NCBI RefSeq assembly: GCF_900455735.1
Contig: NZ_UAUI01000001.1
Coordinates: forward strand, 1 to 64,000
Length of the DNA: 64,000 bases
Direction of reading: 5' to 3'
Source of the DNA: Rhodococcus wratislaviensis
Lineage (GTDB): Bacteria; Actinomycetota; Actinomycetes; Mycobacteriales; Mycobacteriaceae
In this document: positions 29,084-38,360 of the stretch, in pieces
Numbering within the stretch: the stretch's first letter is position 1
Layout: every line of letters begins with the position of its first letter
Program-made: the position numbers and the translations under genes
The notes under the pieces: model-generated
Database searches by the model: none
What the model saw: the letters and a program-made list of their open reading frames with translations, nothing else
Told to the model about the DNA's origin: nothing

Positions 29084-29117
29084 CATACCATTGGTTAGTA
29101 AGTTATCCAATGGTATG
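29084..29117 (-). promoter_or_regulatory. Inverted repeat at the fic promoter
   Basis: CATACCATTGG and CCAATGGTATG are perfect 11-bp arms with a 12-nt AT-rich loop. On the minus strand TATGTT (29087-29082) would be the -10 of a leaderless GTG start at 29075, so the repeat overlaps the promoter like an operator. Confidence 0.55.
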
Positions 29118-29161
29118 GACCGCCGGTAGTCGTGGTGTGCACACGCGATCGAGCGCCAGTT

Positions 29162-30088
29162 CTACGACTTCGGTTCCGGCGCCCAATCGCGTTCGGCGTG
29201 ATTCTCGGTGTTCCCACGGTCGTCACGTGGTGTCCGGCGTCGCCGGGAGGCGGTGATTCGGCGACCGATGATTCCGTGCTGGGGTGCGAACAGATAGACC
29301 AGTGCGAATGCCGCGCCCTGGGACAGCACCACCATGCCACCGCTCGCGGTGTCGAGGTGATAGCTCAGGTACAGGCCGATGACGGCGCACGCCGCCGAGA
29401 CCGCCGGGGCGATGACCAGCATCCGGTGGAAGCTGTCGGTCAGCAGGTACGCGGTGGCCCCGGGAATGATCAGCATCGCGACGACCAGGATGACGCCGAC
29501 GGCCTGCAGGGCCACCACCGCCGTCAGAGCCAAAAGCCCCAGGAGCGCCGCCCCGAGCAGGCGCGGATTCAGGCCGATCGCGTGGGCGTGGGTGGGGTCG
29601 AAGGCGTACAGGGTGAAGTCGCGGCGCTTGACGATCAGGACGACGAAGACGACGGCCCCGAGTATGGCGATCTGGACGAGATCGGACCGGCTCACACCCA
29701 GCAGGTTGCCGAAGATGATGTGGTTGAGGTCGGTCTGGCTCGGGGTGACCGAGACCAGCACCAGCCCGAGCGCGAACAGGGTGGAGAACACGATGCCGAT
29801 CGCGGCGTCCTCCTTGACGCGGCTGGTGTCGCGGACCACCCCGATCAGTGCCACGGCCAGGAATCCGAAGATCACCGCGCCGATCGCGAACGGGGCGCCG
29901 ACGATGTAGGCCAGGACGACGCCGGGCAGGACGGCGTGCGAGACCGCATCACCCATCAGTGACCAGCCGATCAGAACCAGCCAGCACGACAGCACCGCGC
30001 ACACCACGGCGGCAATCAGGGTGGTGATCAGCGCGCGGACCATGAAGTCGTAGCGCAGCGGGTCGACGAAGAAGTCGATGACGTCCAT
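29162..30088 (-). CDS. Mn/Zn-type metal ABC transporter permease
   Basis: The 308-aa protein has eight to nine helices typical of the ABC-3 (TroC/MntB/ZnuB) family, including SLMGDAVSHAVLPGVVLAYI and DPTHAHAIGLNP. A polar 35-residue tail follows the last helix. It is third in the operon: lipoprotein, ATPase, permease. No DtxR-family regulator is adjacent. Mn versus Zn preference cannot be decided from sequence. Confidence 0.9.
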   Translation of the reverse strand: MDVIDFFVDPLRYDFMVRALITTLIAAVVCAVLSCWLVLIGWSLMGDAVSHAVLPGVVLAYIVGAPFAIGAVIFGFLAVALIGVVRDTSRVKEDAAIGIVFSTLFALGLVLVSVTPSQTDLNHIIFGNLLGVSRSDLVQIAILGAVVFVVLIVKRRDFTLYAFDPTHAHAIGLNPRLLGAALLGLLALTAVVALQAVGVILVVAMLIIPGATAYLLTDSFHRMLVIAPAVSAACAVIGLYLSYHLDTASGGMVVLSQGAAFALVYLFAPQHGIIGRRITASRRRRTPRDDRGNTENHAERDWAPEPKS

Positions 30089-30094
30089 TGATTC

Positions 30095-30832
30095 TCAGGT
30101 CCTTGTCATCACGTCGAGGCCGAAGGCGGCCGCCAGGTTCTCCGGTTGCAGCACGACCGTCGGGTCGCCGTGCATGAGGACGGTACGCATCAGCAGGATC
30201 GCCTCGTCGGCCAGCGTGGGCAGCGCGTGCAGGTCGTGGGTGGAGACCAGGATCGCCGCACCCGCGGCGGCGAGTTCACGCAGCAGTGCGGTGATGGTGG
30301 CCTCGGAGCGTTTGTCGACCCCGGCGAACGGTTCGTCGAGGAGGAGGATGGTGGCGCCCTGCGCGATTCCGCGGGCGACGAAGGTGCGTTTCTTCTGGCC
30401 GCCGGACAGTTGTCCGATCTGCCGGTCCGCCAGTTCGGTGAGTTCGACGCGTTCGAGGGCGTGGTCGACGGCCTCGCGGTCAGCTCTGCCGGGCCGCCGG
30501 GTCAACCCCATGTGCCCGTAGCGGCCGGTCATCACCACGTCACGCACCGAGAGCGGGAACGTCCAGTCCACGTCCTCGCTCTGCGGAACGTATCCCAGCA
30601 CGCCGGTCTTGCGCGCCGCGGCCGGTGCCGTGCCGTTGATGCGGACCGTGCCGGAGTCGGGTTTGACCGTGCCCATGATCGACTTGAACAGGGTGGACTT
30701 TCCGGAACCGTTCATGCCGACGAGGCCACAGACACGTCCGGGCTGCAGGGCGAGCGAAACCTGGTCGAGCGCAAGGACATCGCCGTAGTGGACGGTGACG
30801 TCCCGCACCTCGACGGCCGGCTGGGTGGTCAT
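30095..30832 (-). CDS. Mn/Zn-type metal ABC transporter ATPase
   Basis: The 245-aa ATPase has Walker A GMNGSGKST, Q-loop VPQSEDVDWTFPLSV (the WTFP segment is usual in Mn/Zn ABC ATPases), signature LSGGQKKR, Walker B ILLLDEPFAGVD and H-loop STHDLHAL. ATG 30832 overlaps the lipoprotein stop by 4 nt (ATGA). It energises the ABC-3 permease just downstream. Confidence 0.92.
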   Translation of the reverse strand: MTTQPAVEVRDVTVHYGDVLALDQVSLALQPGRVCGLVGMNGSGKSTLFKSIMGTVKPDSGTVRINGTAPAAARKTGVLGYVPQSEDVDWTFPLSVRDVVMTGRYGHMGLTRRPGRADREAVDHALERVELTELADRQIGQLSGGQKKRTFVARGIAQGATILLLDEPFAGVDKRSEATITALLRELAAAGAAILVSTHDLHALPTLADEAILLMRTVLMHGDPTVVLQPENLAAAFGLDVMTRT

Positions 30833-31776
30833 GATTGCTGCCCGTTCAGTGCGGAGGTGAGGGTGTCGGCGTCGTGCCGGATCAGATCCAGGTACGTCGG
30901 CACGGGTCCGTCCGCCTCGGACAGGGAGTCGACGTAGAGGGTGCCACCGAACGCGGCGCCGGTGGCTTCGACGACGCGTTGCATCGGCGCATCCGACACC
31001 GTGGATTCGCAGAACACCGCCGGAACCCGGTTGTCCTCGACGAACTCGATCGTCGAGGCGATCTGCTGGGGCGTGGCCTGCTGTTCGGCGTTGACCGGCC
31101 AGATGTACTTCTCGGTCAGACCGGCATCCCGGGCCAGATACGAGAACGCGCCCTCGCACGTGACCAGCGCCCGTTCGTTGACCGGCAGTGCACCGAGCTC
31201 GGCGACCAGCTCGTCCTGCACCTTCTGCAGCTGCGCCTTGTACGCGTCGCCGTTGATGCGATAGTCGGCCGCGTGCGCGGAATCGAGTTCACTGAACGCG
31301 GCGACCATGTTGTCGACGTAGATCTGCACGTTCAGCGGTGACATCCAGGCGTGCGGATTCGGTTTGCCCGCGTAGGCGTCCTCGCCGATGGCGATCGGTT
31401 CGACGCCGTCGCTGACGACCACGTGCTCGACGTCCACGCCGTCGACGAACTGGGCGAACCACGCCTCCAGGTTCATCCCGTTGTCGAGGATCAGGTCGGC
31501 CTGGGCCGCCTTCTTGATATCGCCCGGGGTGGGCTCGTATCCGTGAATTTCCGCGCCCGCCTTGGTGATCGACTCGACGGTCACGTGCTCACCTCCCACG
31601 TTCGCGGCAATATCGGCGAGAACGGTGAACGTCGTCAACACCACCGGTTTGTCGTCCGCCGGCCCGTCGCCCGCGGCGCACCCGGACAGCATCAGCGCCG
31701 TGGCAAGCGCCGTCAGTGCTGCGGCGGCCGTCGTCGGCCGTCGCAGCATACCCACCTTGAAGCCCGTTGTTTTCAC
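30829..31776 (-). CDS. Metal ABC transporter substrate-binding lipoprotein (ZnuA/MntC family)
   Basis: The 315-aa protein has a lipoprotein signal with lipobox LSGC (Cys near residue 33), then a cluster A-I solute-binding fold. Metal-ligand candidates are His in AEIHGYEPTPGD, His in GKPNPHAWMSP and Glu/Asp residues in TCEGAFSYLARDAGL and VFCESTVSD. A short acidic/His pattern rather than a long His-rich loop favours Mn over Zn, but weakly. The GTG at 31776 coincides with the predicted first transcript base (leaderless); ATG 31749 is an in-frame alternative. Confidence 0.9.
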   Translation of the reverse strand: MKTTGFKVGMLRRPTTAAAALTALATALMLSGCAAGDGPADDKPVVLTTFTVLADIAANVGGEHVTVESITKAGAEIHGYEPTPGDIKKAAQADLILDNGMNLEAWFAQFVDGVDVEHVVVSDGVEPIAIGEDAYAGKPNPHAWMSPLNVQIYVDNMVAAFSELDSAHAADYRINGDAYKAQLQKVQDELVAELGALPVNERALVTCEGAFSYLARDAGLTEKYIWPVNAEQQATPQQIASTIEFVEDNRVPAVFCESTVSDAPMQRVVEATGAAFGGTLYVDSLSEADGPVPTYLDLIRHDADTLTSALNGQQS

Positions 31777-31811
31777 GGTCGAATCATAATGTTCGGCTTA
31801 CCGAAACCACA
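31776..31811 (-). promoter_or_regulatory. Promoter with internal dyad for the metal ABC operon
   Basis: Minus-strand -35 TTGTGG (31811-31806) and -10 TATGAT (31787-31782) are 18 bp apart, predicting transcription from the GTG at 31776. The spacer holds TTCGG-CTTA-CCGAA (31791-31804), a perfect dyad well placed for an MntR- or Zur-like repressor. Confidence 0.6.
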
Positions 31812-31906
31812 AGTGCGGTGGCGCTCCGCGCAACGACCCGTACTGTGATCCACCGATCCGGATGGACTCCGTCTACACCCCCACGCACTCGGGCAGAATC
31901 GCATGT

Positions 31907-32242
31907 ATGAAGTACGTGCTGCTGATCTGCGACGACGAGTCCGTATCGCCGACGAACGAGGAGCTCGCGGCCGATCCGGTACATCAGGCGTGGTGGGAGG
32001 ATGTGCAACGGCGTGGCGGTCTGCTCGTCGGACAGCGGTTGCGGCCGGTGGTGGATGCCACGACGGTCCGGGTCCGTGGCGGTGAGACTTTGGTCTCGGA
32101 TGGGCCGTTCGCCGAGACCAAGGACTTCGTCGGCGGATTCGTGATGGTCGAGTGCGCGAACCTGGATGAGGCGATCGAGATCGCGGCCGGCCATCCCTAC
32201 GCGCGGTGGGGCGGCGTCGAGGTCCGCCCTGTCTGGGAATGA
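31907..32242 (+). CDS. DGPF/YciI-family protein paired with ECF sigma factor (module 2)
   Basis: The 111-aa protein begins [11 protein letters not shown] and carries the DGPF signature [22 protein letters not shown]. The start was set at ATG 31907 by the family N-terminus; the frame extends to 31862. Its stop overlaps the sigma gene start (ATGA), a tighter coupling than in module 1. It likely acts with that sigma factor. Confidence 0.88.
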   Translation: MKYVLLICDDESVSPTNEELAADPVHQAWWEDVQRRGGLLVGQRLRPVVDATTVRVRGGETLVSDGPFAETKDFVGGFVMVECANLDEAIEIAAGHPYARWGGVEVRPVWE

Positions 32243-33456
32243 CGGCGTCCGACGACCGAGTCCGTGCGGCGGTCGACACGGCGTTCCGGGACGAGTGGGG
32301 GCAGGTCGTTGCGACCCTGATCGGGATGACGGGGGATTGGGATCTGGCCGAGGACTGCGCGCAGGACGCGTTCGCCAACGCGCTGACGCGCTGGCCGCGC
32401 GATGGTGTTCCGCGCCGCCCCGGTGCCTGGCTCACCACGACCGCTCGCAACCGTGCGATCGACCGGCTGCGCCGCGATGCTGCGGGTGCGGGCAAGGTGC
32501 GCCAGCTCGCCGTGCTGGCCCGCGACCCGGACGAGCTACCGCACGAGGAGATCCCCGACGAGCGGCTGCGGCTGATCTTCACCTGCTGCCATCCGGCGCT
32601 GCCGTTCCCGGCCCGGGTTGCGCTCACCCTGCGTACGTTGGCCGGTCTGAGCACCGCGGAGATCGCCCGGGCCTTCCTGACCGCCGAGTCCACGATGGCG
32701 CAGCGCCTGGTCCGCGCCAAACGCAAGATCCATGAGGCCGGTATCCCGTACCGGGTCCCGCCCGTCGAGCTGCTCTCGCCGCGACTGGCCGCCGTCCTGG
32801 CGGTGCTCTACCTGATCTTCAACCAGGGCTACGACGAGGAGGACCGCCGGGCGCTGACGGCCGAGGCCATCCGCCTGGCCCGGCTCCTGGTCCGGCTGAT
32901 GCCCCAGGAACCCGAGCCACGCGGCCTACTCGCGCTGATGCTGCTGCACGAATCCCGGCGCGCGACGCGCACCGACGACGGAGCGTTCGTCACCCTGGAG
33001 AACCAGGACCGATCCCGGTGGGACCAGGCGTTGATCGCCGAGGGAGTGGCAACGCTCGACCAGGCGCTGGCTCTGGGGCGCACCGGTGGCTACCAGGTGC
33101 AGGCTGCAATCGCCGCATGCCATGTCACCGCGCCCGACGCGGCGAGCACGGACTGGCCGCAGATTGCGGCCCTGTACACCGAGTTGACGCGGCTTGCGCC
33201 GTCCCCGGTCGTCGATCTCAACCGCGCCGTAGCGGTCGCGATGGCCGACGGTATACCGGCCGGACTTGCGCTGGTCGACGAGATCGCGGCATCCGGCCGG
33301 CTCGACCGCTACCACCTGCTGCCCGCGACCCGGGCCGATCTGCTCCGCCGGGACGGCCGTGGCGCCGAGGCGAAGGCGGCGTACGAGCAAGCCCTGCGGC
33401 TGGCGCCGACCGAGGCCGAGCGCCGCTACCTGACCGGCCGGCTGCGTGAGCTCTGA
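32239..33456 (+). CDS. ECF42-type RNA polymerase sigma factor with TPR-like extension (module 2)
   Basis: The 405-aa protein has sigma-2 ([17 protein letters not shown]), sigma-4 ([28 protein letters not shown]) and the long C-terminal extension ([28 protein letters not shown]). It shares the architecture of the 26073 sigma factor but differs enough to be an old paralogue or separate acquisition. The following DUF899 gene, 94 nt downstream, may be a target or operon member. Confidence 0.9.
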   Translation: MTASDDRVRAAVDTAFRDEWGQVVATLIGMTGDWDLAEDCAQDAFANALTRWPRDGVPRRPGAWLTTTARNRAIDRLRRDAAGAGKVRQLAVLARDPDELPHEEIPDERLRLIFTCCHPALPFPARVALTLRTLAGLSTAEIARAFLTAESTMAQRLVRAKRKIHEAGIPYRVPPVELLSPRLAAVLAVLYLIFNQGYDEEDRRALTAEAIRLARLLVRLMPQEPEPRGLLALMLLHESRRATRTDDGAFVTLENQDRSRWDQALIAEGVATLDQALALGRTGGYQVQAAIAACHVTAPDAASTDWPQIAALYTELTRLAPSPVVDLNRAVAVAMADGIPAGLALVDEIAASGRLDRYHLLPATRADLLRRDGRGAEAKAAYEQALRLAPTEAERRYLTGRLREL

Positions 33457-33550
33457 GGAAATCGCGAGACTGTATCGCGGTCGCTGTCGATCCCGGACGG
33501 TGTCCTTCGTCGGTTGGTTGAAAGCCCACCTCGATGAAATGGAGAGTCTC

Positions 33551-34285
33551 GTGAATACCGATACCGGAATGACACCGTCCGTCGTCGACCGCGCGACATA
33601 CCAGGCCGACCTGGATGCGCTACGGGTCCGGGAGAAGGCGCACACCCATGAAGGCGACGCGATCGCTGCCGCCCGCCGACGACTGCCGATGGTCGGGGTA
33701 GACCCCACCATCACCGTCGTCGGCCCGCACGGGCCGGTCTCGCTGCTCGACGTGTTCGAGGGCCGCAGTCAGTTGATCGCGTACTTCCACATGTGGCACA
33801 CCGGCCACTCCGCGGCCGAACAATGTGAGGGCTGCACGTTCTTCAACGGCCAGGTGCGTGAACTGTCGTACCTGCACTCTCGCGACGTCACGTACGCCAC
33901 GCTGTGCCAGGGCCCGTACGACGTGAGCCTTCGCTACCGCGACTTCATGGGCTGGGACGTGCCCTGGTACTCCGCACAGGATGCGGCGGATGCTCTGCTC
34001 GGCGATCGCCCACGATCCCCGGCACCGCTGGTCTGCTATCTGCGACAGGAGGACAGGGTGTTCGAGACATTCTGGACCAGTGGCCGTGGCCTGGAACCGA
34101 TGGCTCCGACGTACGGATTACTCGACATGACCGCGTACGGCCGTCAGGAGACGTGGGAGGACTCGCCCCGCGGTTGGCCTCAGCGTTGGGAGCGCCGCAC
34201 GCGAGACATCATGCGCACCGATGGACGGCCCACCGCGCAGTGGTCCCGCCTGGCCGACGGACGCCCCGACGACCTCCTCGGGTGA
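33551..34285 (+). CDS. DUF899-family thioredoxin-like protein
   Basis: The 244-aa protein fits DUF899: an N-terminal helix (ATYQADLDALRVREKAHTHEGD), then a thioredoxin-like core with HMWHTGHSAAEQCEGCTFFNG, which places a C-x2-C at about residue 96, and the end segment YGLLDMTAYGRQETWEDSPRGWPQ. Family function is unknown, probably redox. I chose GTG 33551 with GGAGAG 4 nt upstream; ATG 33539 is possible. It follows ECF42 module 2 and overlaps the convergent membrane-protein gene at 34180-34941 by 106 nt at the 3' ends. Confidence 0.75.
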   Translation: MNTDTGMTPSVVDRATYQADLDALRVREKAHTHEGDAIAAARRRLPMVGVDPTITVVGPHGPVSLLDVFEGRSQLIAYFHMWHTGHSAAEQCEGCTFFNGQVRELSYLHSRDVTYATLCQGPYDVSLRYRDFMGWDVPWYSAQDAADALLGDRPRSPAPLVCYLRQEDRVFETFWTSGRGLEPMAPTYGLLDMTAYGRQETWEDSPRGWPQRWERRTRDIMRTDGRPTAQWSRLADGRPDDLLG

Positions 34286-34941
34286 TTCCCGGAGAGGCAC
34301 CCCGGCGCCGAAAGCGTGGACGCGAGCCGCCACAACCCAGCTGCGGCGAGAACGTGCCACAGCGCGTGGCCCTGCAGGACACTGCTCGGCCGGCAGATCG
34401 ACGTCCGGTCGCCGATGGTGCCGAGCAGGGCGCCGGACGCGAGAAGCAGTACCGCGACGATGGTCGTGCGCCGCAGCTGCGGGCGGACACGTGCGCGTTC
34501 CAGACCGAGTCCCACGGCGACCGCGGCGAGTATTGCCTGCGCGATCGTGGACGTCGTCGGGCCCGCCGCCACAGCGGGAATCATCACGACCGGGACGACC
34601 AGCCACCAGCCCGGCGACAGCCGACGGCCGAACCGGTCGGAAGCGGCGTCGACGGCGATGTAGGCGAGCAGCGTCGCGATCGGAAGGTCGTGTGCGTAGG
34701 CCTGCCCCGACGGGTTGGGTCCGTGCGCAACGAGCGACCCGGCGCCGACCGCGACGACGAGCAGGCCGTAGGTCACGGTCGGCGCGCCGTGCGGACGACG
34801 TGCGACGACCGCGAGGCCGGCGATCACGAAGGCCAGGCTGGTGACAGCGGCCGCCGGCTGCCCGATGAAGCCTGAGTCTCGATACAGCTCGCAGGCGTTC
34901 GCCAGCACCATGCACGGCAGGTCGGGTCCGTCGACGCCCAT
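34180..34941 (-). CDS. Ceramidase-like (CREST-superfamily) membrane protein
   Basis: The 253-aa protein has six to seven helices. It shows the spaced polar motifs of alkaline-ceramidase/CREST membrane hydrolases: GSLVAHGPNPSGQAYAHDLPI (His...Asp) and LQGHALWHVLAAAGLW (HxxxH) near the C-terminal helix. These would place metal ligands at the membrane face. The last 35 residues are basic and lie inside the 3' end of the convergent DUF899 gene, so the true C-terminus or a recent frameshift there is uncertain. Substrate unknown. Confidence 0.6.
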   Translation of the reverse strand: MGVDGPDLPCMVLANACELYRDSGFIGQPAAAVTSLAFVIAGLAVVARRPHGAPTVTYGLLVVAVGAGSLVAHGPNPSGQAYAHDLPIATLLAYIAVDAASDRFGRRLSPGWWLVVPVVMIPAVAAGPTTSTIAQAILAAVAVGLGLERARVRPQLRRTTIVAVLLLASGALLGTIGDRTSICRPSSVLQGHALWHVLAAAGLWRLASTLSAPGCLSGNHPRRSSGRPSARRDHCAVGRPSVRMMSRVRRSQR

Positions 34942-35017
34942 GCTTCGAGGCTTCCAAAGAGGTCCTCCGGCCGCAATCGCGGTCGGAGCGGTCGCTCACC
35001 GAGCAGACCGTGTTGCG

Positions 35018-36409
35018 TCAGCTCGCCCGCGCGACGTCGGCTTCCGTGTCCTCGATGCGGCGTTCGAGGTAGTGCAGTTGCGCGATCGCGTTACGGGCGG
35101 TGATCTGCTGGTGGGTGTTCGTCAGTTGACCGCGCCAGGTACCGAGGAAGGTCCAGGCCCACGACAGCAGCGTGGCGAGGCGGCTGCGGAAGCCGACGAC
35201 ATAGACGACGTGCACGGCCAGCCACATGATCCACGCGAGGAACCCGGTCAGCTCGAGGCCGCCGATCTTGGCGACCGCGTTGAATCGGCAAATGGTTGCC
35301 ATCGAGCCCTTGTCGCGGTACCGGAAAGCGGTCCGTTCCGGAACCGGGCGTCCCGTGGCTGCAGCGGTGACGTCGGCGGCGATCTGTTTCGCGGCGTAGC
35401 GGCCCCCTTGGATCGCGACCTGGGCGACGCCGGGGAGACGGTCGCGCGACATCATGTCGCCGACAACGAACACATTCGGATTGCCCGGCAGGGTGAGGTC
35501 GTCGTCGACGGTGACGCGGCCGGCGCGGTCGATATCGGCACCGGACTGTTCGGCGAGCTGGCGACCGAGGGGACTCGCTGCCACTCCCGCGGACCAGACC
35601 TTGCAGACGGACTCGATGCGGTGCTCGGTGCCATCGGCATCACGAACGGTCAGTCCGTCGGCGTCGACGTCGGTCACCGACGCACCCAGCCGCACCTCGA
35701 CGCCCAGCTTTTCGAGGGTTTCCGCCGCCTCGGAACCGAGGTTGTCTCCGAACGGTGGCAGTACCGCCGAGGCGGCGTCGAGCAGGATGATCCGTGCATC
35801 GCGGGGATCGACGTTGGAGTACGCCCCGACGAGCGTGCGGTGCGCGAGTTCGGCGATCTGGCCGGCCATCTCGACGCCGGTGGGGCCGGCACCGACCACG
35901 ACGAACGTAAGTAGGCGTGCCCGCTCCCGCGCGTCGGTGGTGACCTCTGCCTGCTCGAACGCGCCGAGTATCCGGCCGCGGAGTTCGAGGGCATCGTCGA
36001 TCGTCTTCATGCCGGGTGCGTGTTCGGCGAAATGGTCGTTGCCGAAGTAGGACTGCTGAGCCCCGGCGGAGACGATGAGGCTGTCGTACCCGGTGACGGT
36101 GGTCTGCCCGAGGTGTTCGGACGTCACCGTACGTTCGGTCAGGTCGATGGTGGTGACGTCGCCGAGCCGGACGGCGGCGTTGGCTTGGTCCTTGAGGATC
36201 ATCCGCGTCGACGGGGCGATCTCGCCTTCGGAGAGGATGCCGGTGGCAACCTGATACAGGAGGGGTTGGAACAGGTGATGGGTGGTGCGGTCGACCACCG
36301 TGACGTCCACGTCCGCGCGTCGGAGGGCCTTGGTCGCGAACAGCCCACCGAAGCCGGATCCGATGACGACGACGCGGTGACGCGCGGGCGGGGACTGGGG
36401 GTTGCTCAT
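35018..36409 (-). CDS. Second type II NADH dehydrogenase (NDH-2 paralogue)
   Basis: The 463-aa protein is collinear with the ndh at 20490-21884: VVVIGSGFGGLFATKALRRADV for FAD, HHLFQPLLYQVATGIL, VVVGAGPTGVEMAGQIAEL for NADH, VFVVGDMMSRD and the C-terminal membrane-associating segment. Catalysis is expected to be the same. The tail is more basic and ends differently. It is divergent from an Lrp-family gene, 158 nt away, hinting at amino-acid or growth-phase regulation. Mycobacteria also keep two NDH-2 copies (ndh and ndhA). Confidence 0.92.
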   Translation of the reverse strand: MSNPQSPPARHRVVVIGSGFGGLFATKALRRADVDVTVVDRTTHHLFQPLLYQVATGILSEGEIAPSTRMILKDQANAAVRLGDVTTIDLTERTVTSEHLGQTTVTGYDSLIVSAGAQQSYFGNDHFAEHAPGMKTIDDALELRGRILGAFEQAEVTTDARERARLLTFVVVGAGPTGVEMAGQIAELAHRTLVGAYSNVDPRDARIILLDAASAVLPPFGDNLGSEAAETLEKLGVEVRLGASVTDVDADGLTVRDADGTEHRIESVCKVWSAGVAASPLGRQLAEQSGADIDRAGRVTVDDDLTLPGNPNVFVVGDMMSRDRLPGVAQVAIQGGRYAAKQIAADVTAAATGRPVPERTAFRYRDKGSMATICRFNAVAKIGGLELTGFLAWIMWLAVHVVYVVGFRSRLATLLSWAWTFLGTWRGQLTNTHQQITARNAIAQLHYLERRIEDTEADVARAS

Positions 36410-36567
36410 GATGAGCCTTTCCGATCACGCCCAGGGGCGACGATCTCGGTGTCGGGGGAGATGGATGTCCGGCGGTCACGACCAGCAATTCGACTGACAG
36501 GCATCAATAGTGAACAAGCGGCGCACGGAAGCCAAGGAAAGAAAAGAAAATTCTCTAGACTGAGCCC

Positions 36568-37113
36568 GTGAAGAAGAATGCTTCAGGCGCGCCGTACACC
36601 GAAGGCTCTGGATCGAATGATGTTCGGGCGGGGGCGCCGATCGATGACATCGACCGGATCCTCCTCGACCAACTCTCGCGGGACGCACGTACCCCGAACA
36701 ACGCCCTCGCCGCCCTCGCGGGCATCGCCCCCTCGACCTGCCTGGGCCGCGTACGTTCCCTGATCGATCGCGGAGTGATCCGCGGCTTCCATGCCGACAT
36801 CGATCCCGCCACCCTCGGCAGGGACCTGCAGGCAATGATCGCGGTTCGAGTGCAAGCCAATGCACGACAGCATCTCGGGCAGCTCGCCGAGCAACTCGCC
36901 ACCCTCGACGAGGTGCTGAACGTGTACTTCATCGCCGGCGCCGACGACTACCTCATCCACGTCGCCACCGCCAGCAGCGAAGAGCTGAGGCGCTTCGTCC
37001 TCGACCACCTCAGCGCGCATCCCGCGGTCGCCTCGACGGAGACCATCCTGATCTTCGAGCACGTGCGCCCGCGACACCGAGCGCCCCGGACCGAGCAATC
37101 TTCGGGCCGCTGA
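36568..37113 (+). CDS. Lrp/AsnC-family transcriptional regulator
   Basis: The 181-aa protein has an N-terminal helix-turn-helix (IDDIDRILLDQLSRDARTPNNALAALAGIAPSTCLGRVRSL in two parts, residues 25-65) and a RAM effector-binding domain (about 85-160; VYFIAGADDYLIHVA). A 24-residue extension precedes the usual family start. The GTG at 36568 lies 7 nt after TAGACT (36556-36561), so the transcript may be leaderless. Divergent from the second ndh. Confidence 0.85.
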   Translation: MKKNASGAPYTEGSGSNDVRAGAPIDDIDRILLDQLSRDARTPNNALAALAGIAPSTCLGRVRSLIDRGVIRGFHADIDPATLGRDLQAMIAVRVQANARQHLGQLAEQLATLDEVLNVYFIAGADDYLIHVATASSEELRRFVLDHLSAHPAVASTETILIFEHVRPRHRAPRTEQSSGR

Positions 37114-37140
37114 GGGCCTCCACGCCGAGGCCGGCGCCTG

Positions 37141-37368
37141 TCAGGCTGCAGTGAGCGCCTTGATACGGTCGGGTCGGAAACCCGCCCAGTGGTCGTCACC
37201 GGCTACGACGACCGGGGCCTGCAGGTAGCCGAGAGCCCTCACGTAGTCATGGGCACCAGGGTCCTGGGTGATGTCGACGATCGTGTAGTCGAGCCCCTCG
37301 TTGTCCAGGGCGCGGTAGGTGGCGGTGCATTGCACGCAGGCCGGCCTGCTGTAGATCGTGATGGTCAT
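37141..37368 (-). CDS. NrdH-like glutaredoxin/redoxin
   Basis: The 75-aa protein is a standalone thioredoxin-fold redoxin: active site RPACVQCTATYRAL (CVQC, the NrdH type), cis-Pro segment QAPVVVAG and C-terminal WAGFRPDRI. NrdH reduces class Ib ribonucleotide reductase using thioredoxin reductase. No nrdI/E/F is present here, so it may be a second copy with another partner. ATG 37368 is the family start; the frame runs further upstream without likeness. Confidence 0.85.
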   Translation of the reverse strand: MTITIYSRPACVQCTATYRALDNEGLDYTIVDITQDPGAHDYVRALGYLQAPVVVAGDDHWAGFRPDRIKALTAA

Positions 37369-37503
37369 GGTGCGCTCCGCTCCGTGTGTGATGTGCCGGC
37401 GGGGGACCGGAATCATATGCGCTCCCGCCTGGGTTCGCGCGCCGGCGGTCGGTCTCCCAATCGTATCGAACATACATTCGATTATCTGTTATGGTGGCCA
37501 TTC

Positions 37504-37544
37504 GGCGCCAGTGACGGTGTAGGGAAGACTCCGTCACTGGCGCC
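37504..37544. repeat. 14-bp perfect inverted repeat
   Basis: GGCGCCAGTGACGG and CCGTCACTGGCGCC flank 13 nt. It is not next to a gene end, so it is either a terminator left from a lost gene or a regulatory/mobile relic. Confidence 0.6.
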
Positions 37545-38360
37545 GTCGACGCTGCCGTAAATGGTGAGTACCGTTGATACTCAAGGATTGTCGACTCGAT
37601 TTCGGCGGTCGGCACGGGGGAGAAGCGTCGGGAAACGGTCCGAACGTCAACCTCGGCGAGCGGGCGCTGGGTCGTTCCGGGCTGCCGCGGCCAGGACGCC
37701 GGGACGCATCCATGACTTCGTACCCAATTCCAGCGTCAGGGGCAGACGCGCACGTTCCCGATTCCCGCACGCGTTCCAGAGGCCGAGAACTCGTGCGTCC
37801 ACGGAAAAGGTGCCCTGCGTCCGGACCCGCCTAGCACTCGGCGCGCTGACCCAGCCGGCCCGGTCGGGGTCGTCGGGCGCGGAGGGGGCAGGTGGTGCAG
37901 CGGGGGCACGCCCTGCACACCACTAGTTGACATAATGTCGATTATCGGCAAAAAGTGGCGTTTTATCGCCGCAGGTCAGAGGCCCGGATTTGGCCTGCCT
38001 CTATACCCACGGCCACAGTCTGCGGTGATCTGGTTACTCGGCCCGTCCATCGCCATTGCCTGCATATCCGATTCGGTGCGTCGGCGTCGAACCGTCGCGG
38101 CGCGGTACGTTCGTCGGCGTGCTGAATAATATTCACGCTGCCGGATGTGCGGTGCCGGGCCGCTAAGGCCAATTCGGCGACGGCGCCGAGTGGCCCGGCT
38201 TTCCGAATGAATGTTCGGTTGCGGGAGTCCCCTCCTCCCGTCCACCCCACGCTATTTCGTCACTGTGACGTAATGGGGGCAGCTTGGTTCCATTCTGAAT
38301 GTGGCTGGGTCGGCATAACGCGCCCCGTGCCACGATCGAAGGGCGTTCACAACACGTTCG

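Noticed and set aside
37504..37544. Insertion-sequence end or attachment site
   Set aside because: A single inverted repeat without a second copy, target duplication or integrase/transposase nearby.
37846..37935. Cys-rich minus-strand frame (C-x2-CP-x-C-x2-CPLR) suggestive of a transposase or zinc knuckle
   Set aside because: About 29 codons only, no start signal, and no flanking transposase core or terminal repeats.
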